Assembly: GCF_002250705.1 (NCBI RefSeq)
Contig: NZ_NMVP01000007.1
Location: 29,180 to 93,179 of the forward strand
Origin: Enemella evansiae
GTDB lineage: Bacteria > Actinomycetota > Actinomycetes > Propionibacteriales > Propionibacteriaceae
DNA: 64,000 nt
Direction of reading: 5' to 3'
In this document: positions 9,669 through 17,736 of the stretch, piece by piece
Numbering within the stretch: the stretch's first letter is position 1
How the letters are laid out: every line of letters begins with the position of its first letter
Translations under genes and position numbers: made by a program
Notes under the pieces: generated by a model
Told to the model about the DNA's origin: nothing
Seen by the model: the letters and a program-made list of their open reading frames with translations, nothing else
Database searches by the model: none

Positions 9669-10126
9669 GTTCGGTCCCGCGCCCCGGCCCAGTCGGCGAG
9701 GATCCGATCCTTCAGCGAGAACATCTCCTGCTTCTCCTCCGCCGTCCCATGGTCATAACCCAGCAGATGCAGCAATCCGTGCACCAGCAGGTATTCCGCC
9801 TCCTCATCCGCCGACCGCCCGTGCTCGGCGGCCTGCCGCGAGGTGACCGCCGGGCAGAGCACGATGTCACCGAGCAGGCCCAGCGGCGGTTCCTCGTCCT
9901 CGGCCGGCGGGCGGAGTTCGTCCATCGGGAAGGACAGCACGTCGGTCGGGCCCGGCTCGTCCATGTACTTCTCGTGATAGGCCGACATCGTCTCCTCGTC
10001 CACCAGCAGCACCGACAGCTCGGCCTGCGGATGGATGCCGAGCTCGTCGAGGGCGAAGCGGGCCAGCGCCACCAGCCCCTGTTCGTCGGCCTCCAGACCG
10101 GACTCGTTGTTCAGGTCGATGCTCAC
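9665..10126 (-). CDS. ybeY: rRNA maturation endoribonuclease YbeY
   Basis: YbeY is a zinc-dependent RNase needed for 16S rRNA 3'-end processing and ribosome quality control. The 153-residue protein contains the metal site HGLLHLLGYDH with His116, His120 and His126. It overlaps phoH by ATGA at its start (10123-10126) and the CNNM gene at its end, so the three are translationally coupled. Confidence 0.95.
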   Translation of the reverse strand: MSIDLNNESGLEADEQGLVALARFALDELGIHPQAELSVLLVDEETMSAYHEKYMDEPGPTDVLSFPMDELRPPAEDEEPPLGLLGDIVLCPAVTSRQAAEHGRSADEEAEYLLVHGLLHLLGYDHGTAEEKQEMFSLKDRILADWAGARDRT

Positions 10127-11145
10127 CGCCGGCCTCCCGCCCGCGGGCCGCTGTGCCGCGCCCCGCCACCACCGGCGGCGTCGGCCACCGACTCGTACCG
10201 GTCGTAGGCGGCCACGATCCGGCCGACCAGCTTGTGCCGGACCACGTCGTGATTGGTCAGCTGGCAGAAAGCGATGTCGTCGACCCCGTCGAGGATCGAA
10301 CGGACCTCGCGCAGGCCGCTCTTCTGGCCCCCGGGCAGGTCGACCTGGGTGACGTCACCGGTGACCACCATCCGGGAGTTGAAACCCAACCGGGTGAGGA
10401 ACATCTTCATCTGCTCCATCGAGGTGTTCTGCGCCTCGTCGAGGATGATGAACGCGTCGTTCAGCGTCCGGCCGCGCATGTACGCCAGCGGTGCGACCTC
10501 GATGGTGCCCGAGGTGAGCAGGCGCGGGATCGAGTCGGGGTCGACCATGTCGTGCAGGGCGTCATAGAGCGGGCGCAGATAGGGGTCGATCTTGTCGCTC
10601 AGGGTGCCGGGCAGGAAGCCGAGCCGCTCCCCCGCCTCGACGGCCGGCCGGGTCAGGATGATCCGGTTGACCTCCTTGTTCTGCAGCGCCTGGACCGCCT
10701 TGGCCATCGCCAGGTAGGTCTTGCCGGTGCCGGCCGGGCCGATGCCGAAGACGACGGTGTGCGCGTCGATGGCGTCCACATACCGCTTCTGGTTCAGCGT
10801 CTTGGGCCGGATGGTGCGCCCGCGGCTGGACAGGATGTTCGCCGTCAGCACCTCGGCCGGCCGCTCATCGGTGTGGTCGGTCATCATGGCGACGATCCGC
10901 TCGACGGCGTCGGCGCTGAGGCCCTGACCGGTGCGGATCACGGTGACCATCTCGGTCAGGATGTCGGCCCCCAGGGCCAGTTGGTCCGGATCGCCGGTGA
11001 GGGTGATCTCGTTGCCGCGGACGTGGATGTCGGCGTCCAGTTCCCGCTCCAGGATGCGCAGGAAGGAATCCGCCGGTCCGAGGATGTGGACCATGTCGAT
11101 GCTGGCCGGGATGGTGATCTTGCGCGAGCCCTGCTCGCCGGCCAC
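10123..11145 (-). CDS. phoH: PhoH family ATPase
   Basis: The 340-residue protein is a PhoH-like P-loop ATPase. Walker A is GPAGTGKT (residues 136-143) and Walker B/DEAQ is ILDEAQN near residue 240. The family is linked to RNA metabolism and its conserved neighbour is ybeY. The N-terminal region (residues about 15-110) is a KH-like RNA-binding part typical of the longer PhoH form. It is the first gene of the phoH-ybeY-CNNM operon. Confidence 0.93.
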   Translation of the reverse strand: MAGEQGSRKITIPASIDMVHILGPADSFLRILERELDADIHVRGNEITLTGDPDQLALGADILTEMVTVIRTGQGLSADAVERIVAMMTDHTDERPAEVLTANILSSRGRTIRPKTLNQKRYVDAIDAHTVVFGIGPAGTGKTYLAMAKAVQALQNKEVNRIILTRPAVEAGERLGFLPGTLSDKIDPYLRPLYDALHDMVDPDSIPRLLTSGTIEVAPLAYMRGRTLNDAFIILDEAQNTSMEQMKMFLTRLGFNSRMVVTGDVTQVDLPGGQKSGLREVRSILDGVDDIAFCQLTNHDVVRHKLVGRIVAAYDRYESVADAAGGGGARHSGPRAGGRR

Positions 11146-11275
11146 GCCCGGGCGATCAACTTGTTGCGGTCTGATGGTGTCCTCCAGTTTCGGGTGTCTG
11201 CACCCAGTCTAGTGATCCCGGTCTCCTCCGGCACCGGCATTCGCGTACGGCAGACTGGCGGCCCAGGAGGCACTG

Positions 11276-11629
11276 ATGGCGATCTTCCAGACCTTTCAGC
11301 AACTGGTGGCCGCGGACCCGTACCGGCTGGCCGCCGACGCGCTGCTGTCCACCTTCGCGTACCAGCCGCTGGTCTCCCGTCATCACCTGGACCAGGTGCT
11401 GCGCGGGTTCTGCGCGGAGAAGGGGCCGACCTTCCTGGGCCTGACCACCCGCGAGGTGATGCCGGTGGAGATCTGCGAGGCCCGCAGCATCCTGATCTGG
11501 CAGCGGGCGATGGCGGCCAGCACCCGCGTCCGGACCGGTGACTACTCGGTCGAGGAGCTGATCCTGCTGGACTATCGGCTGATGTCGATGGACCCGCTCT
11601 CGCTCGCCCAGCACTTCAAGCTGGCCTGA
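11276..11629 (+). CDS. Conserved hypothetical protein
   Basis: This 117-residue cytoplasmic protein has no motif I recognise. It is rich in aromatic and Leu residues and looks all-alpha (FQQLVAADPYRLAADALLSTF; EELILLDYRLMSMDPLSLAQHF). The start ATG at 11276 has an AGGAGG site with good spacing. It is divergent from phoH and converges with the DUF5709 gene, whose stop lies a few bases away. GC-rich third codon positions support that it is real. Confidence 0.65.
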   Translation: MAIFQTFQQLVAADPYRLAADALLSTFAYQPLVSRHHLDQVLRGFCAEKGPTFLGLTTREVMPVEICEARSILIWQRAMAASTRVRTGDYSVEELILLDYRLMSMDPLSLAQHFKLA

Positions 11630-11632
11630 GCC

Positions 11633-12139
11633 TCAGCCCCGGTCGGGGCGGTGGGGATGATCGAAGGAGTCCTCGGCCGCTCCGTCGTCCATGATGTGCA
11701 TGGCGGCCTCCTCGGCGCTCGCGGCCGCTCCGGAGATGCCGACATCCTCACCGACCAGCTCGGATTCGGCGTCCTCACCCGGGTAGCCACCGCCCGCGCT
11801 CACCAGCCGGCCGGCCCGCCGATCGCCGACCTCGGGATCGGAGTCGTCTTCGGTGGGATCGTCGTCGAAGCCGTCCTCCCCCGACACCCGGTCCGGGTCG
11901 TAACCCTGTTCGGGCTCCTCCTGCCGGCACCGCTGCTCCAGGGTCTCCCCCTGCCGCATCTCGGCCGCGGTGTTGCCGAAGCCCTCGGCGACCGACCAGT
12001 CATCGGGCGCGATGTAGCCCTCATCCAGCGGATCGACGCCGTTGCGGTCGACCAGATTGTCCTCGGCATCCAGCTGATCCAGCTGCACCGATTCGTCGGG
12101 GACCTGTTCGTCGATGAACTCCGAATCCGTCTCACTCAT
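11633..12139 (-). CDS. DUF5709 domain protein
   Basis: This very acidic 168-residue protein matches the DUF5709 pattern: PLDEGYIAPDDWSVAEGFGNTAAEMRQGETLEQRCRQEEP followed by a YDPDR segment, and a C-terminal EEAAMHIMDD motif. It is probably soluble and partly disordered. The family is restricted to actinobacteria and its function is unknown. I placed the start at the ATG at 12139 (MSETDSEF); the longer frame to 12241 runs into the promoter of the divergent transporter. Confidence 0.85.
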   Translation of the reverse strand: MSETDSEFIDEQVPDESVQLDQLDAEDNLVDRNGVDPLDEGYIAPDDWSVAEGFGNTAAEMRQGETLEQRCRQEEPEQGYDPDRVSGEDGFDDDPTEDDSDPEVGDRRAGRLVSAGGGYPGEDAESELVGEDVGISGAAASAEEAAMHIMDDGAAEDSFDHPHRPDRG

Positions 12140-12194
12140 GGCCTCATGCTGCCACTTTCGGAGCCGGATCGGGGCACCCCTAGACTGGCCCGAC

Positions 12195-12896
12195 GTGACC
12201 GCCTCGACCGACCCCGCACGTTCCCCGGCGTACGCCGACACCGGTTCGCCGAACTATGCGGTGCTACTGGCGCTGATGAGCGTCGTGGTGATCCTCTCCG
12301 GCATCGGCGCCTCCAAGGGCGTCGTCTTCGGGCCGATCATCACCGACGGCGGCTTCTTCCTGTTCCCGCTCGCCTACATCGTCGGCGACGTGATCAGTGA
12401 GGTCTATGGCGGGCGGGCCGCGCGGCGGGCGATCTGGGTCAGCTTCGGCGCCAACGTGCTCTCGGTGCTCTGCTACGCGATCATCATCGCGCTGCCGGGT
12501 TTCACCGATGACTACGGGACGGCCAAGCAATCGGCACTGGAGACCGCGCTCGGACCGGTCTGGCAGGTGGTGCTGGCCGGCATCCTCGGTTTCCTGGCCG
12601 GGCAGAACCTGAACACCCTGGTGATGGTGGCGATGAAGAAGCGCAACCGGGAGAAGGGCCTGATCGCCCGGATGGCGTCCTCCACCGGCGTCGGCGAGTT
12701 CGTCGACACCCTGGTGTTCTGCACCGTCGCGGCGACCGCGATCGGGATCACCTCGATCGGTCAGTGGGCCAACTACACCTTCTTCGGGTTCCTCTACAAG
12801 GTGCTGGTGCAGTACGCGGCGATGCCGGTGACCTCGATGGTGATCGGCTGGCTCAAGCGCCGCGAGCCGAGTTACCAGGCGGCGCTGGCCGAGTGA
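12195..12896 (+). CDS. Queuosine precursor transporter (YhhQ/DUF165 family)
   Basis: The 233-residue product has six or so membrane helices and the family landmarks VVFGPIITDGGFFLFPLAYIVGDVISEVYG. YhhQ proteins import queuosine precursors (preQ0/preQ1) for tRNA modification. Start GTG at 12195 has TAGACT eight bases upstream, suggesting a leaderless transcript. The tgt gene at 24.3 kb would use the imported base; no de novo queuosine genes are seen in the window. Its 3' end overlaps the convergent nucleoside hydrolase by 44 bp. Confidence 0.88.
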   Translation: MTASTDPARSPAYADTGSPNYAVLLALMSVVVILSGIGASKGVVFGPIITDGGFFLFPLAYIVGDVISEVYGGRAARRAIWVSFGANVLSVLCYAIIIALPGFTDDYGTAKQSALETALGPVWQVVLAGILGFLAGQNLNTLVMVAMKKRNREKGLIARMASSTGVGEFVDTLVFCTVAATAIGITSIGQWANYTFFGFLYKVLVQYAAMPVTSMVIGWLKRREPSYQAALAE

Positions 12897-13857
12897 CCAG
12901 GCGGGTCAGGTCGTCCCGGAAGAGTTCCCACACCCGGTCCGGGTCGGTATCGGCGACCACCCGTGCATTCGGCGTACGCCGCCAGAGGTTGCGGGCATCC
13001 CGCACGGTCGTGCCGCGGGTCAGCTCCGAGGTCGTCTCCACCCCCACCCAGGTGGTCATCGCGGGCCAGGGCACCGCGTCGAGGGCCACCATCGCGGCGA
13101 ACAGGTCGTGCACCTGAGCCAGCCAGCCGTAGCCGTATTCGGCGTGGAAATCGAAATAGAACTCCAGCGCGTCGGCGAGCAACGCGAGCACCTGGGGGCG
13201 CTGCGGGTCGGGGCCGGCTCCGGCGATCAAATCGGCAAGCCGCTCCGGGGTGATCACGATCCGTTCGGTGACCCCGAGCGAGCAGACGATCGGCAGCCGG
13301 TCGGCCGGTTTTCCTTCCCAGGCGGCGTACGCCTCGGCGGCCGCGTGCGGATCGACCCAGCTGTTCCACTCCGCCGTCGGTGTGGTGTTGCCGGGATGAT
13401 CGAACGAGCCGCCCATGATCACCACCCGGGCAAGGAGCTCGGGCAGCCCGGGTTCGGCACGCAGTGCGGCCGCCAGGTTGGTCAATGGGCCGGTGACCAG
13501 CAGGGTGGTCTCGCCCGGATGGGCCCGCAGCTCGTCCAGCCAGAGGTCCAGGAATCCCCTGCTGGACAGCGATCCCCGGGTCGGCGGCAGGGTGGCATTG
13601 CCCAGGCCGTGATCCCCATGGGTCTCCGGCGTCGTGCTCGCCGGCACGACCAGAGGGGCGGGCCTGCCGACGCATACCTCGACCCCGTCGACGCCGCAGA
13701 TCTCGAGCACGGCAAGGGAATTCTCGGCCGCCTGTCGGGCGGTGGTGTTGCCCGAGGTGGTGGACACCCCGACCAGGTCGACATCCTCGCGGGCCGCCAA
13801 CCAGCACAGTGCCAATGCATCGTCGATACCGGTGTCCACATCCGCCAGGAGCCGCAT
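12853..13857 (-). CDS. Inosine/uridine-preferring nucleoside hydrolase family protein
   Basis: The 334-residue protein starts with the calcium-binding DVDTGIDDA motif (residues 6-14) of the nucleoside hydrolase family and has LLVTGPLTNLA and VIMGGSF further on. These enzymes split ribonucleosides into ribose and base for salvage. The exact nucleoside cannot be read from sequence. The last 44 bp lie within the 3' end of the convergent YhhQ gene, so the two transcripts must overlap. Confidence 0.9.
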   Translation of the reverse strand: MRLLADVDTGIDDALALCWLAAREDVDLVGVSTTSGNTTARQAAENSLAVLEICGVDGVEVCVGRPAPLVVPASTTPETHGDHGLGNATLPPTRGSLSSRGFLDLWLDELRAHPGETTLLVTGPLTNLAAALRAEPGLPELLARVVIMGGSFDHPGNTTPTAEWNSWVDPHAAAEAYAAWEGKPADRLPIVCSLGVTERIVITPERLADLIAGAGPDPQRPQVLALLADALEFYFDFHAEYGYGWLAQVHDLFAAMVALDAVPWPAMTTWVGVETTSELTRGTTVRDARNLWRRTPNARVVADTDPDRVWELFRDDLTRLVTRPAPPGNSARGA

Positions 13858-13905
13858 CCGGGCAGCCTACGGTCATCGAGCAGACCGCGCAGCGACCCAC
13901 CCCAC

Positions 13906-13946
13906 GTTCATCGAGTAGGTCGCGAAGCGACCGTGTCGAGATGAAC
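13906..13946. repeat. Intergenic hairpin repeat, copy R3a
   Basis: Arms GTTCATCGAGTA and TGTCGAGATGAAC surround stem GGTCGC-GAA-GCGACC. A degenerate version lies just before it (13871-13898). This is the first of three copies in the 226-bp gap between the nucleoside hydrolase start and the MFS gene end. Confidence 0.85.
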
Positions 13947-13957
13947 GCGCCGCCGGG

Positions 13958-14076
13958 GTTCATCTCGACACGCCCTGTCGGCGCCGCTTCGCGCCGCCGA
14001 CAGGGCTACTCGATGAACGTCAGGGGGGACACCGCTCGGCGCCGCTTCGCGCCGCCGACAGGGCTACTCGATGAAC
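13958..14076. repeat. Intergenic hairpin repeats, copies R3b and partial R3c
   Basis: R3b (13958-14018) runs in the opposite orientation to R3a: GTTCATCTCGACACG, then stem CCCTGTCGGCG/CGCCGACAGGG, then TACTCGATGAAC. Its right half is repeated in tandem (14036-14076) without a left arm, which looks like a local slippage or partial duplication. Confidence 0.85.
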
Positions 14077-14083
14077 GTGGGGG

Positions 14084-15421
14084 TCAGGGGGTGGCAACCG
14101 GTTGCCGGGCCGGGCGATGCTCCGACGGGCGACGCAGGGCGATCGCGCAGGCGACGGCACCGACCACCAGCGGTCCGGCGAACAGGATGTAGATCGACCC
14201 GACCGACCAGCCGGCGCCGAGCAGGGCCCCGGCGAGGATCGGTGAACAGACCGAACCGACCCGACCCGCGCCGATCACCAGGCCGGAGATGGTGGCCCGG
14301 GTCCTCGCCGGGAAGGCTGCGGGGGCGGTGGCGAACAACCCGGCGATCACCGCACCGGTGAAGATGCCCATCGCGAACGCCCCGACATAGGCGAGCATGA
14401 TCGACCCCAGCCCGAGCGCGAAACCGACGAACGCGATCGCGCTCACCACGAAACAGATCGGCAGCAGCAGACCCGCCCGGATCCGGGTCGCGGTCCAACC
14501 GAAGCCGAGGGTGCCGAGAATGCCACCGACCGCGAAGACCGTGCCCGCGCGTACCGCCTCGACATCGGTGTAACCCGCCGCCGACACCAACCGCGGTGTC
14601 CAGCTGCTGGCGAAGTAGAAGGCCAGCATGACGGTGAAGAACGCCAGCCCGAGCAGCACCGCGATCCCGCCGATCCTCGTCCCGGAACCACGCTCCGGTT
14701 CGGCGGCATTGGCGGCCTCCGGTTCCGGGAGGGTGGTGATCGGCGGATGGCCGAGCCGGATCAGGATCGACCGGACCTTCTCCAGCGCACCGATCGGCCG
14801 TTTGCTGATCAGATAGGCCAACGACTCCGGCAGTGCGAAGAAGATCACCGGCACCAGAAGAGCGGTGAGCCCGGCCCCGACCCAGAACAGTCCGCGCCAG
14901 TGCAGCGGCCCGAGCAGGGCCGCGGCGATCAGGCCGCCGAGCATCGCGCCGATCGGCTGGCCGGCGGCGAACCAGGAGATGGCCACCGCCCGCCACCGCC
15001 TGGGGGTGTACTCGGTGACGTAGACCGCGACACAGGTGGTCACCGCGCCGACGGCCAGACCGGTGACGAACCGGGCACCCCAGAGCACCCCGTAACTCGG
15101 CGCGAGTGCGGAGACGACCATGCCGAGGGTGACCACGCTCAGACCGAGCAGGATCATCATCCGCCGGCCGATCAGGTCCGCGATGCCCGACAGCGCGGTG
15201 GCCCCGACCGCCATCCCGAAGAGCGCGGCACTGAGCAGCACCCCGAGTGCTGCCGGTTGCACCGCCCATTCGCGGCTGACCGCGGGGGCGCTGAACGCCA
15301 TCACCAGCAGATCGAACCCGTCGATCATGTTCACCAGGGTGGCGACGACGATGATCACGATCTGTGGTGTGCGCATCCGGGACCGTGCGATCACGTCCCG
15401 GGGATCTTCTTCGACCGTCAT
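14084..15421 (-). CDS. MFS transporter, aromatic acid:H+ symporter (AAHS)-like
   Basis: The 445-residue protein has twelve predicted helices. An early DGFD motif (VNMIDGFDLLVMAF) and GVLLSAALFGMAVGATALSGIADLIGRR match the AAHS group that imports benzoate, protocatechuate and similar acids. The start ATG at 15421 has AGGAG eight bases upstream. It is divergent from the IclR gene across a 368-bp regulatory gap and next to ring-cleavage-type genes, which supports an aromatic substrate. The actual substrate is not known. Confidence 0.85.
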   Translation of the reverse strand: MTVEEDPRDVIARSRMRTPQIVIIVVATLVNMIDGFDLLVMAFSAPAVSREWAVQPAALGVLLSAALFGMAVGATALSGIADLIGRRMMILLGLSVVTLGMVVSALAPSYGVLWGARFVTGLAVGAVTTCVAVYVTEYTPRRWRAVAISWFAAGQPIGAMLGGLIAAALLGPLHWRGLFWVGAGLTALLVPVIFFALPESLAYLISKRPIGALEKVRSILIRLGHPPITTLPEPEAANAAEPERGSGTRIGGIAVLLGLAFFTVMLAFYFASSWTPRLVSAAGYTDVEAVRAGTVFAVGGILGTLGFGWTATRIRAGLLLPICFVVSAIAFVGFALGLGSIMLAYVGAFAMGIFTGAVIAGLFATAPAAFPARTRATISGLVIGAGRVGSVCSPILAGALLGAGWSVGSIYILFAGPLVVGAVACAIALRRPSEHRPARQPVATP

Positions 15422-15789
15422 GGTCTGACTCCTGCTCGGATTGGACTTCCTTGTCGACGCCGGCCCCGGATCAACGAAGCCCCGTGATGACAGATACCGA
15501 CGTGAACCATCGAATAATGTCGAGGTTTCGGGAAACGTAGATCGGTGCTCGCACACCCGACAAGGGAGCTCATCCAATAGTGATGAGCAGTCCCGAAAAC
15601 GCTTCCCGACAACGTGTTCATGGTCACATCAACCCGTTCTACGGCACCCGTCACTACACATTGTGAAGAAGCGCCTTGCCGCTGCACCGTCTCGATGTTT
15701 GATTGGTGAAGACACCAGTTCACCATTGGATATGGCCGGATCCGACAGCAACGTCGGAGCCCGAGGCCGGCTCGCCAAAGGAGGCAGCA
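15422..15789. promoter_or_regulatory. Divergent regulatory region between AAHS transporter and IclR regulator
   Basis: This 368-bp stretch has no convincing gene and is less GC-rich than its flanks. It contains a perfect inverted repeat TGGTGAA-N8-TTCACCA (15704-15725) and an imperfect CCCGAAAACGCTTCCCG palindrome near 15594-15610. It should hold promoters for both divergent genes; I could not fix -35/-10 boxes with confidence. Confidence 0.6.
15704..15725. promoter_or_regulatory. Candidate IclR operator
   Basis: Perfect 7-bp arms TGGTGAA and TTCACCA are separated by 8 bp and lie 65 bp before the iclR-type gene start. IclR regulators usually bind such short inverted repeats near their own promoter. 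Inference from structure and place. Confidence 0.45.
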
Positions 15790-16560
15790 ATGACGACAAC
15801 GACCAGGGAAGCGGGAGCGCCCACCCTGTCCACGGTGTCGAACGCCGTCGAGGTGATGGAGGCGCTCGCCGGCGGCCCGGCGACGCTGCGGGAACTGGCC
15901 GCGCTGACCGGTCTGCCGCGCCAGACGGCGTACCGGATCGTGCGCACGCTCATCTCCCACGACTGGGTGCGCAAGGAGTCCGACAGCGACCGCTATCGGA
16001 TGACCTACCGGATCTGGTCGCTGGCGACCCAGGCCTTCGGGCAGATCGATGTCCGCCAGGATCTGCGCGAGCAGGTACGCCGGCTCGCCCGGGTCGGCGG
16101 GGAGACGGTGCACCTGGCCGTCTACGAGGACGGAGAGGCCGTCTATATCGACAAGGCCGAGGGCTCCGAGCCGATCTGCACGCGGACCAATCTCGGCAGC
16201 CGGGCCGCGGCGCACGCGGTGTCCACCGGCAAGGTGCTGCTCGCCTTCCAGGACCACGCCGAGCAGGAACGGGTGCTCGGCGAGGAGCTGCGGGCCTACA
16301 CCGAGGACACCGTCACCGACCCGGCCAGGCTGCGTCGGCAGCTGGCCCAGATCACCACCCGCGGTTACGGCACCAACTCCGGTGAGTGGCGCCCGGGTGT
16401 CGGCGGCATCGCGGTGCCGATCCTCGGTCCCGACGCGACGGTGCTGGCTGCGCTCGGGTTCACCGGGCCGGCGGATCGGGTCCGCGCCCGCCAGGACCGG
16501 TTGCGACAAGCCCTGGAGGAGACCGCCCGGAGCTACCAGAAGAGCCTCGGGGCCAGCTGA
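15790..16560 (+). CDS. IclR family transcriptional regulator
   Basis: The 256-residue protein has an N-terminal winged helix-turn-helix (about residues 10-75, TLRELAALTGLPRQTAYRIVRTL) and a C-terminal IclR ligand-binding domain with GSRAAAHAVSTGKVLLAF and GGIAVPI. It probably controls the divergent transporter and the downstream catabolic genes in response to an aromatic effector. I chose ATG 15790, which has AAAGGAGG at ideal spacing, over an upstream in-frame start at 15703. Confidence 0.9.
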   Translation: MTTTTREAGAPTLSTVSNAVEVMEALAGGPATLRELAALTGLPRQTAYRIVRTLISHDWVRKESDSDRYRMTYRIWSLATQAFGQIDVRQDLREQVRRLARVGGETVHLAVYEDGEAVYIDKAEGSEPICTRTNLGSRAAAHAVSTGKVLLAFQDHAEQERVLGEELRAYTEDTVTDPARLRRQLAQITTRGYGTNSGEWRPGVGGIAVPILGPDATVLAALGFTGPADRVRARQDRLRQALEETARSYQKSLGAS

Positions 16561-16578
16561 CCGGAACCGCCACCCAGA

Positions 16579-16620
16579 CACGAAAACCACGACACGAAGA
16601 CCACGACGCGAGGACCGGAC
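16579..16620. repeat. Short tandem repeat, 14-bp unit, three copies
   Basis: CACGAAAACCACGA, CACGAAGACCACGA and CGCGAGGACCGGAC follow one another in the 102-bp gap before the LigB-like gene. The third copy is diverged. It may be a regulator contact region or simply slippage. Confidence 0.5.
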
Positions 16621-16662
16621 CGTCCTCGTGCTGCTGAACGACGCTCGAAACAAGGAGGCACC

Positions 16663-17736
16663 ATGGCCACGATCCTCGGCCTGGGCATGACCCACTATCC
16701 GTTCTTCCTCGGCCCCGACGAGAACATGGCCAGCATGTTCGTCAACCGGCTGCAGGATCCGAATCTGCCGGAGACCCTGCGGACACCGCGCGGTTGGCCG
16801 CAGCTGCTGGCCGAGGAGTGGGGTGAGGATCAGGGTCTGGCGGCGGCCAGGGAGCATCGTGCGAAGTCGCTGGAGCACTTCCGCCGGCTGCGCCGCCGGA
16901 TCGACGAGTTCGCCCCCGATCTGGTGTTCATCTGGGGTGACGACCAGTACGAGAACTACAACGAGACGATCATCCCGCCGTGGTCGATCCTCGCCTACGA
17001 GGACAAGATGCTGCGTCCGTGGGCGCACAAGGTCGCCGGGACCCGCGGGCCCGACAACGAGAACGTCTGGGGTGAGACCGGCGATCAGGAGGTCTTCGTA
17101 CGCGGCAACCGCGAGGTGGCCAAGGCGCTCACCACGCACCTGCTGAAGAACGGTTTCGAGACGGCCTACGCCTACGAATCCAATCACTACGAGGGTTTCA
17201 GCCACGCCTTCATGAACACGATCCACTACCTCGACTACGACCGGCGGGGTTTCGACTATCCGGTCATCTCGAACACGATGAACTGTTACGGCACCCGCGT
17301 CATCGGCTGGCGGGGGCGCGGCGCACCGATCGGCCACCAGGCACCGGAGGATCCGCCCTCGCCGCCGCCGTGGCGCTGCATGGATCTGGGCCGCGAGATC
17401 GCCCGCTTCCTCAGCCGGACCGACCTGCGGGTGGCGTTGATCGCCTCCGGCAGCTGGTCACACGCCTTCATGTGCGACTTCTCCTATGGCATGTGGCCCG
17501 ATCTGGACGGTGACCGCAAGATGCTCACCGCGATGCGCGACGGCGACGTGGACACCTGGCGCGAGCTGACCACCGAGGAGCTGGAGGCCAGCGGCGAGCA
17601 CGAGCTGCTCAACTGGTATCCGCTGGTCGGTGCGATGAACGAGCTGGGCGCCGACCTGGTCTGGAGCGACATGGTCGAGACGATGTTGTTCAACTCCCCC
17701 AAGGTCTTCGCCGAATACGAAGAGGTGACGGTATGA
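16663..17736 (+). CDS. LigB-like extradiol ring-cleavage dioxygenase family protein with altered iron site
   Basis: The 357-residue protein matches the LigB fold (class III extradiol dioxygenases, e.g. protocatechuate 4,5-dioxygenase beta subunit). Conserved points are His11 (THYPF), His175 (SNHYEG), His267 (SWSHAF) and Glu312/Glu314 (GEHELLNW). In LigB the second iron-ligand His lies in an N-D-H motif ten residues before IIP; here the same place is GDDQ with Gln95, followed ten residues later by IIP (alignment made by eye). No LigA-like alpha subunit is adjacent. AAGGAGG precedes the ATG. It overlaps the amidohydrolase by ATGA. Confidence 0.82.
   Translation: MATILGLGMTHYPFFLGPDENMASMFVNRLQDPNLPETLRTPRGWPQLLAEEWGEDQGLAAAREHRAKSLEHFRRLRRRIDEFAPDLVFIWGDDQYENYNETIIPPWSILAYEDKMLRPWAHKVAGTRGPDNENVWGETGDQEVFVRGNREVAKALTTHLLKNGFETAYAYESNHYEGFSHAFMNTIHYLDYDRRGFDYPVISNTMNCYGTRVIGWRGRGAPIGHQAPEDPPSPPPWRCMDLGREIARFLSRTDLRVALIASGSWSHAFMCDFSYGMWPDLDGDRKMLTAMRDGDVDTWRELTTEELEASGEHELLNWYPLVGAMNELGADLVWSDMVETMLFNSPKVFAEYEEVTV

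Noticed and set aside
10123..11145. Phosphate-starvation (Pho) regulation of phoH
   Set aside because: I could not see a Pho box upstream; the name alone is not evidence.
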